From assembly GCA_001412355.1 (NCBI GenBank), contig LKUD01000051.1, forward strand, positions 1 to 64,000: a stretch of DNA of 64,000 bases, written 5' to 3'. The stretch comes from Methanoculleus sp. SDB (lineage in GTDB: Archaea; Halobacteriota; Methanomicrobia; Methanomicrobiales; Methanomicrobiaceae). Position numbers and translations under genes: made by a program. Position 1 is the first letter of the stretch, and each line of letters begins with the position of its first letter. This document shows, piece after piece, positions 63,664 through 64,000 of the stretch. The notes under the pieces are model-generated. The model was not told the DNA's origin, did not search any database, and worked only from the letters and a program-made list of their open reading frames with translations.

Positions 63664-63993
63664 TCAGATCTTCTTCTGGATCTTATCATTACTGCGCCGG
63701 ACACTGCCAAAAAACCGCTCTGCTGCGGATTCGCCGTGCCATACCGGTTCCCGTTCGATACGTCCCTGCAGAAAGAGGGCAAGCAGCACCAGACCGAGCG
63801 CAAGATATTCATTGCCGTACCACCCTGCCCAGAGACCCGCAATCGCAATCGCCGTGTACAGAACGCCCTGATAGGAGGCGTTACGATATCCCCGGGTATT
63901 GGTCCGAAAAAATATCCGGGCATCCCGCAACCAGAGGAAAATAACCACTGCAACTCCAAACAGGGCGATATAGAGCAGGTATGTTGAAGCCAT
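63664..63993 (-). CDS. Small membrane protein
   Basis: The 109-residue protein has three hydrophobic segments (about residues 4-22, 42-60 and 63-80) and a charged C-terminal tail ending DKIQKKI. It has no recognised family. It precedes hisS by 15 bases, so it is probably co-transcribed with hisS and the topoisomerase genes. Function unknown. Confidence 0.7.
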   Translation of the reverse strand: MASTYLLYIALFGVAVVIFLWLRDARIFFRTNTRGYRNASYQGVLYTAIAIAGLWAGWYGNEYLALGLVLLALFLQGRIEREPVWHGESAAERFFGSVRRSNDKIQKKI

Positions 63994-64000
63994 GACAATA

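Noticed and set aside
1-64000. CRISPR arrays, tRNA/rRNA genes, insertion sequences, prophage or defence systems
   Set aside because: Looked for repeated spacers, transposase or integrase motifs and tRNA-like T-loops; none was recognised by eye.

Overview
The window is a piece of a euryarchaeal methanogen genome, most likely of the order Methanomicrobiales. Formate dehydrogenase beta subunit and a formate channel point to growth on formate. O-phosphoseryl-tRNA:Cys-tRNA synthase is a methanogen-type marker. The Mre11-Rad50-NurA-HerA operon, topoisomerase VI, TATA-box promoters and GGTGATC-type ribosome binding sites are archaeal. No rRNA, tRNA, CRISPR array or insertion sequence was recognised.

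Layout. (1) 1-4097: 3' end of fdhB, a ClC-type chloride transporter on the other strand, then the formate channel fdhC and a membrane-anchored OB-fold protein, behind a regulatory region with two inverted repeats. (2) 4166-10715, minus strand: DNA-end resection operon mre11-rad50-nurA-herA, each gene overlapping or abutting the next. (3) 10832-14139: small protein and SepCysS on plus, converging on thiI and a LarE-like sulfur transferase on minus. (4) 14301-16060: DUF2150 protein, a Cys-rich protein and a cyclase-family hydrolase. (5) 16106-59533: about 43 kb of surface-glycan genes. (6) 59543-63993, minus strand: small membrane protein, hisS, top6B, top6A.

The glycan island falls into modules. 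A (17959-23572): DegT aminotransferase and iron-type alcohol dehydrogenase resembling the KdnA/KdnB pair, followed by NeuA-, NeuB- and NeuC-like genes and a lone CBS protein. B (25516-29650, minus): CDP-glucose-derived deoxyhexose genes. C (29841-33778): ABC flippase and a large putative glycosyltransferase. D (34009-39544): complete pseudaminic acid pathway PseB, PseC, PseF, fused PseG-PseH and PseI. E (39569-42993): Gfo/Idh dehydrogenase, putative GT-B protein and DegT aminotransferase. F (43068-47574, minus): B12-type radical SAM protein, a Maf/DUF115 protein of the family that attaches nonulosonic acids to flagellins, and a further large putative glycosyltransferase. G (47780-53733): 2-hydroxyacid dehydrogenase, SDR, radical SAM/SPASM enzyme, a third CMP-sugar synthetase, a second SDR, methyltransferase and HAD phosphatase. 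H (53775-59533): asparagine synthase, GT4 glycosyltransferase and a LegB-like dehydratase / nucleotidyltransferase / reductase set.

Taken together the island encodes at least two, perhaps three, CMP-activated nine-carbon (or similar) acidic sugars plus CDP- and probably GDP-linked deoxysugars, a flippase and several transferases, presumably to decorate archaellin, S-layer or another surface glycoconjugate. The least expected parts are module A, which could make a nonulosonic acid with a terminal amino group, and module G, a radical SAM-containing CMP-sugar pathway that I cannot match to a described one. All functions are inferred from sequence reading, without database searches.
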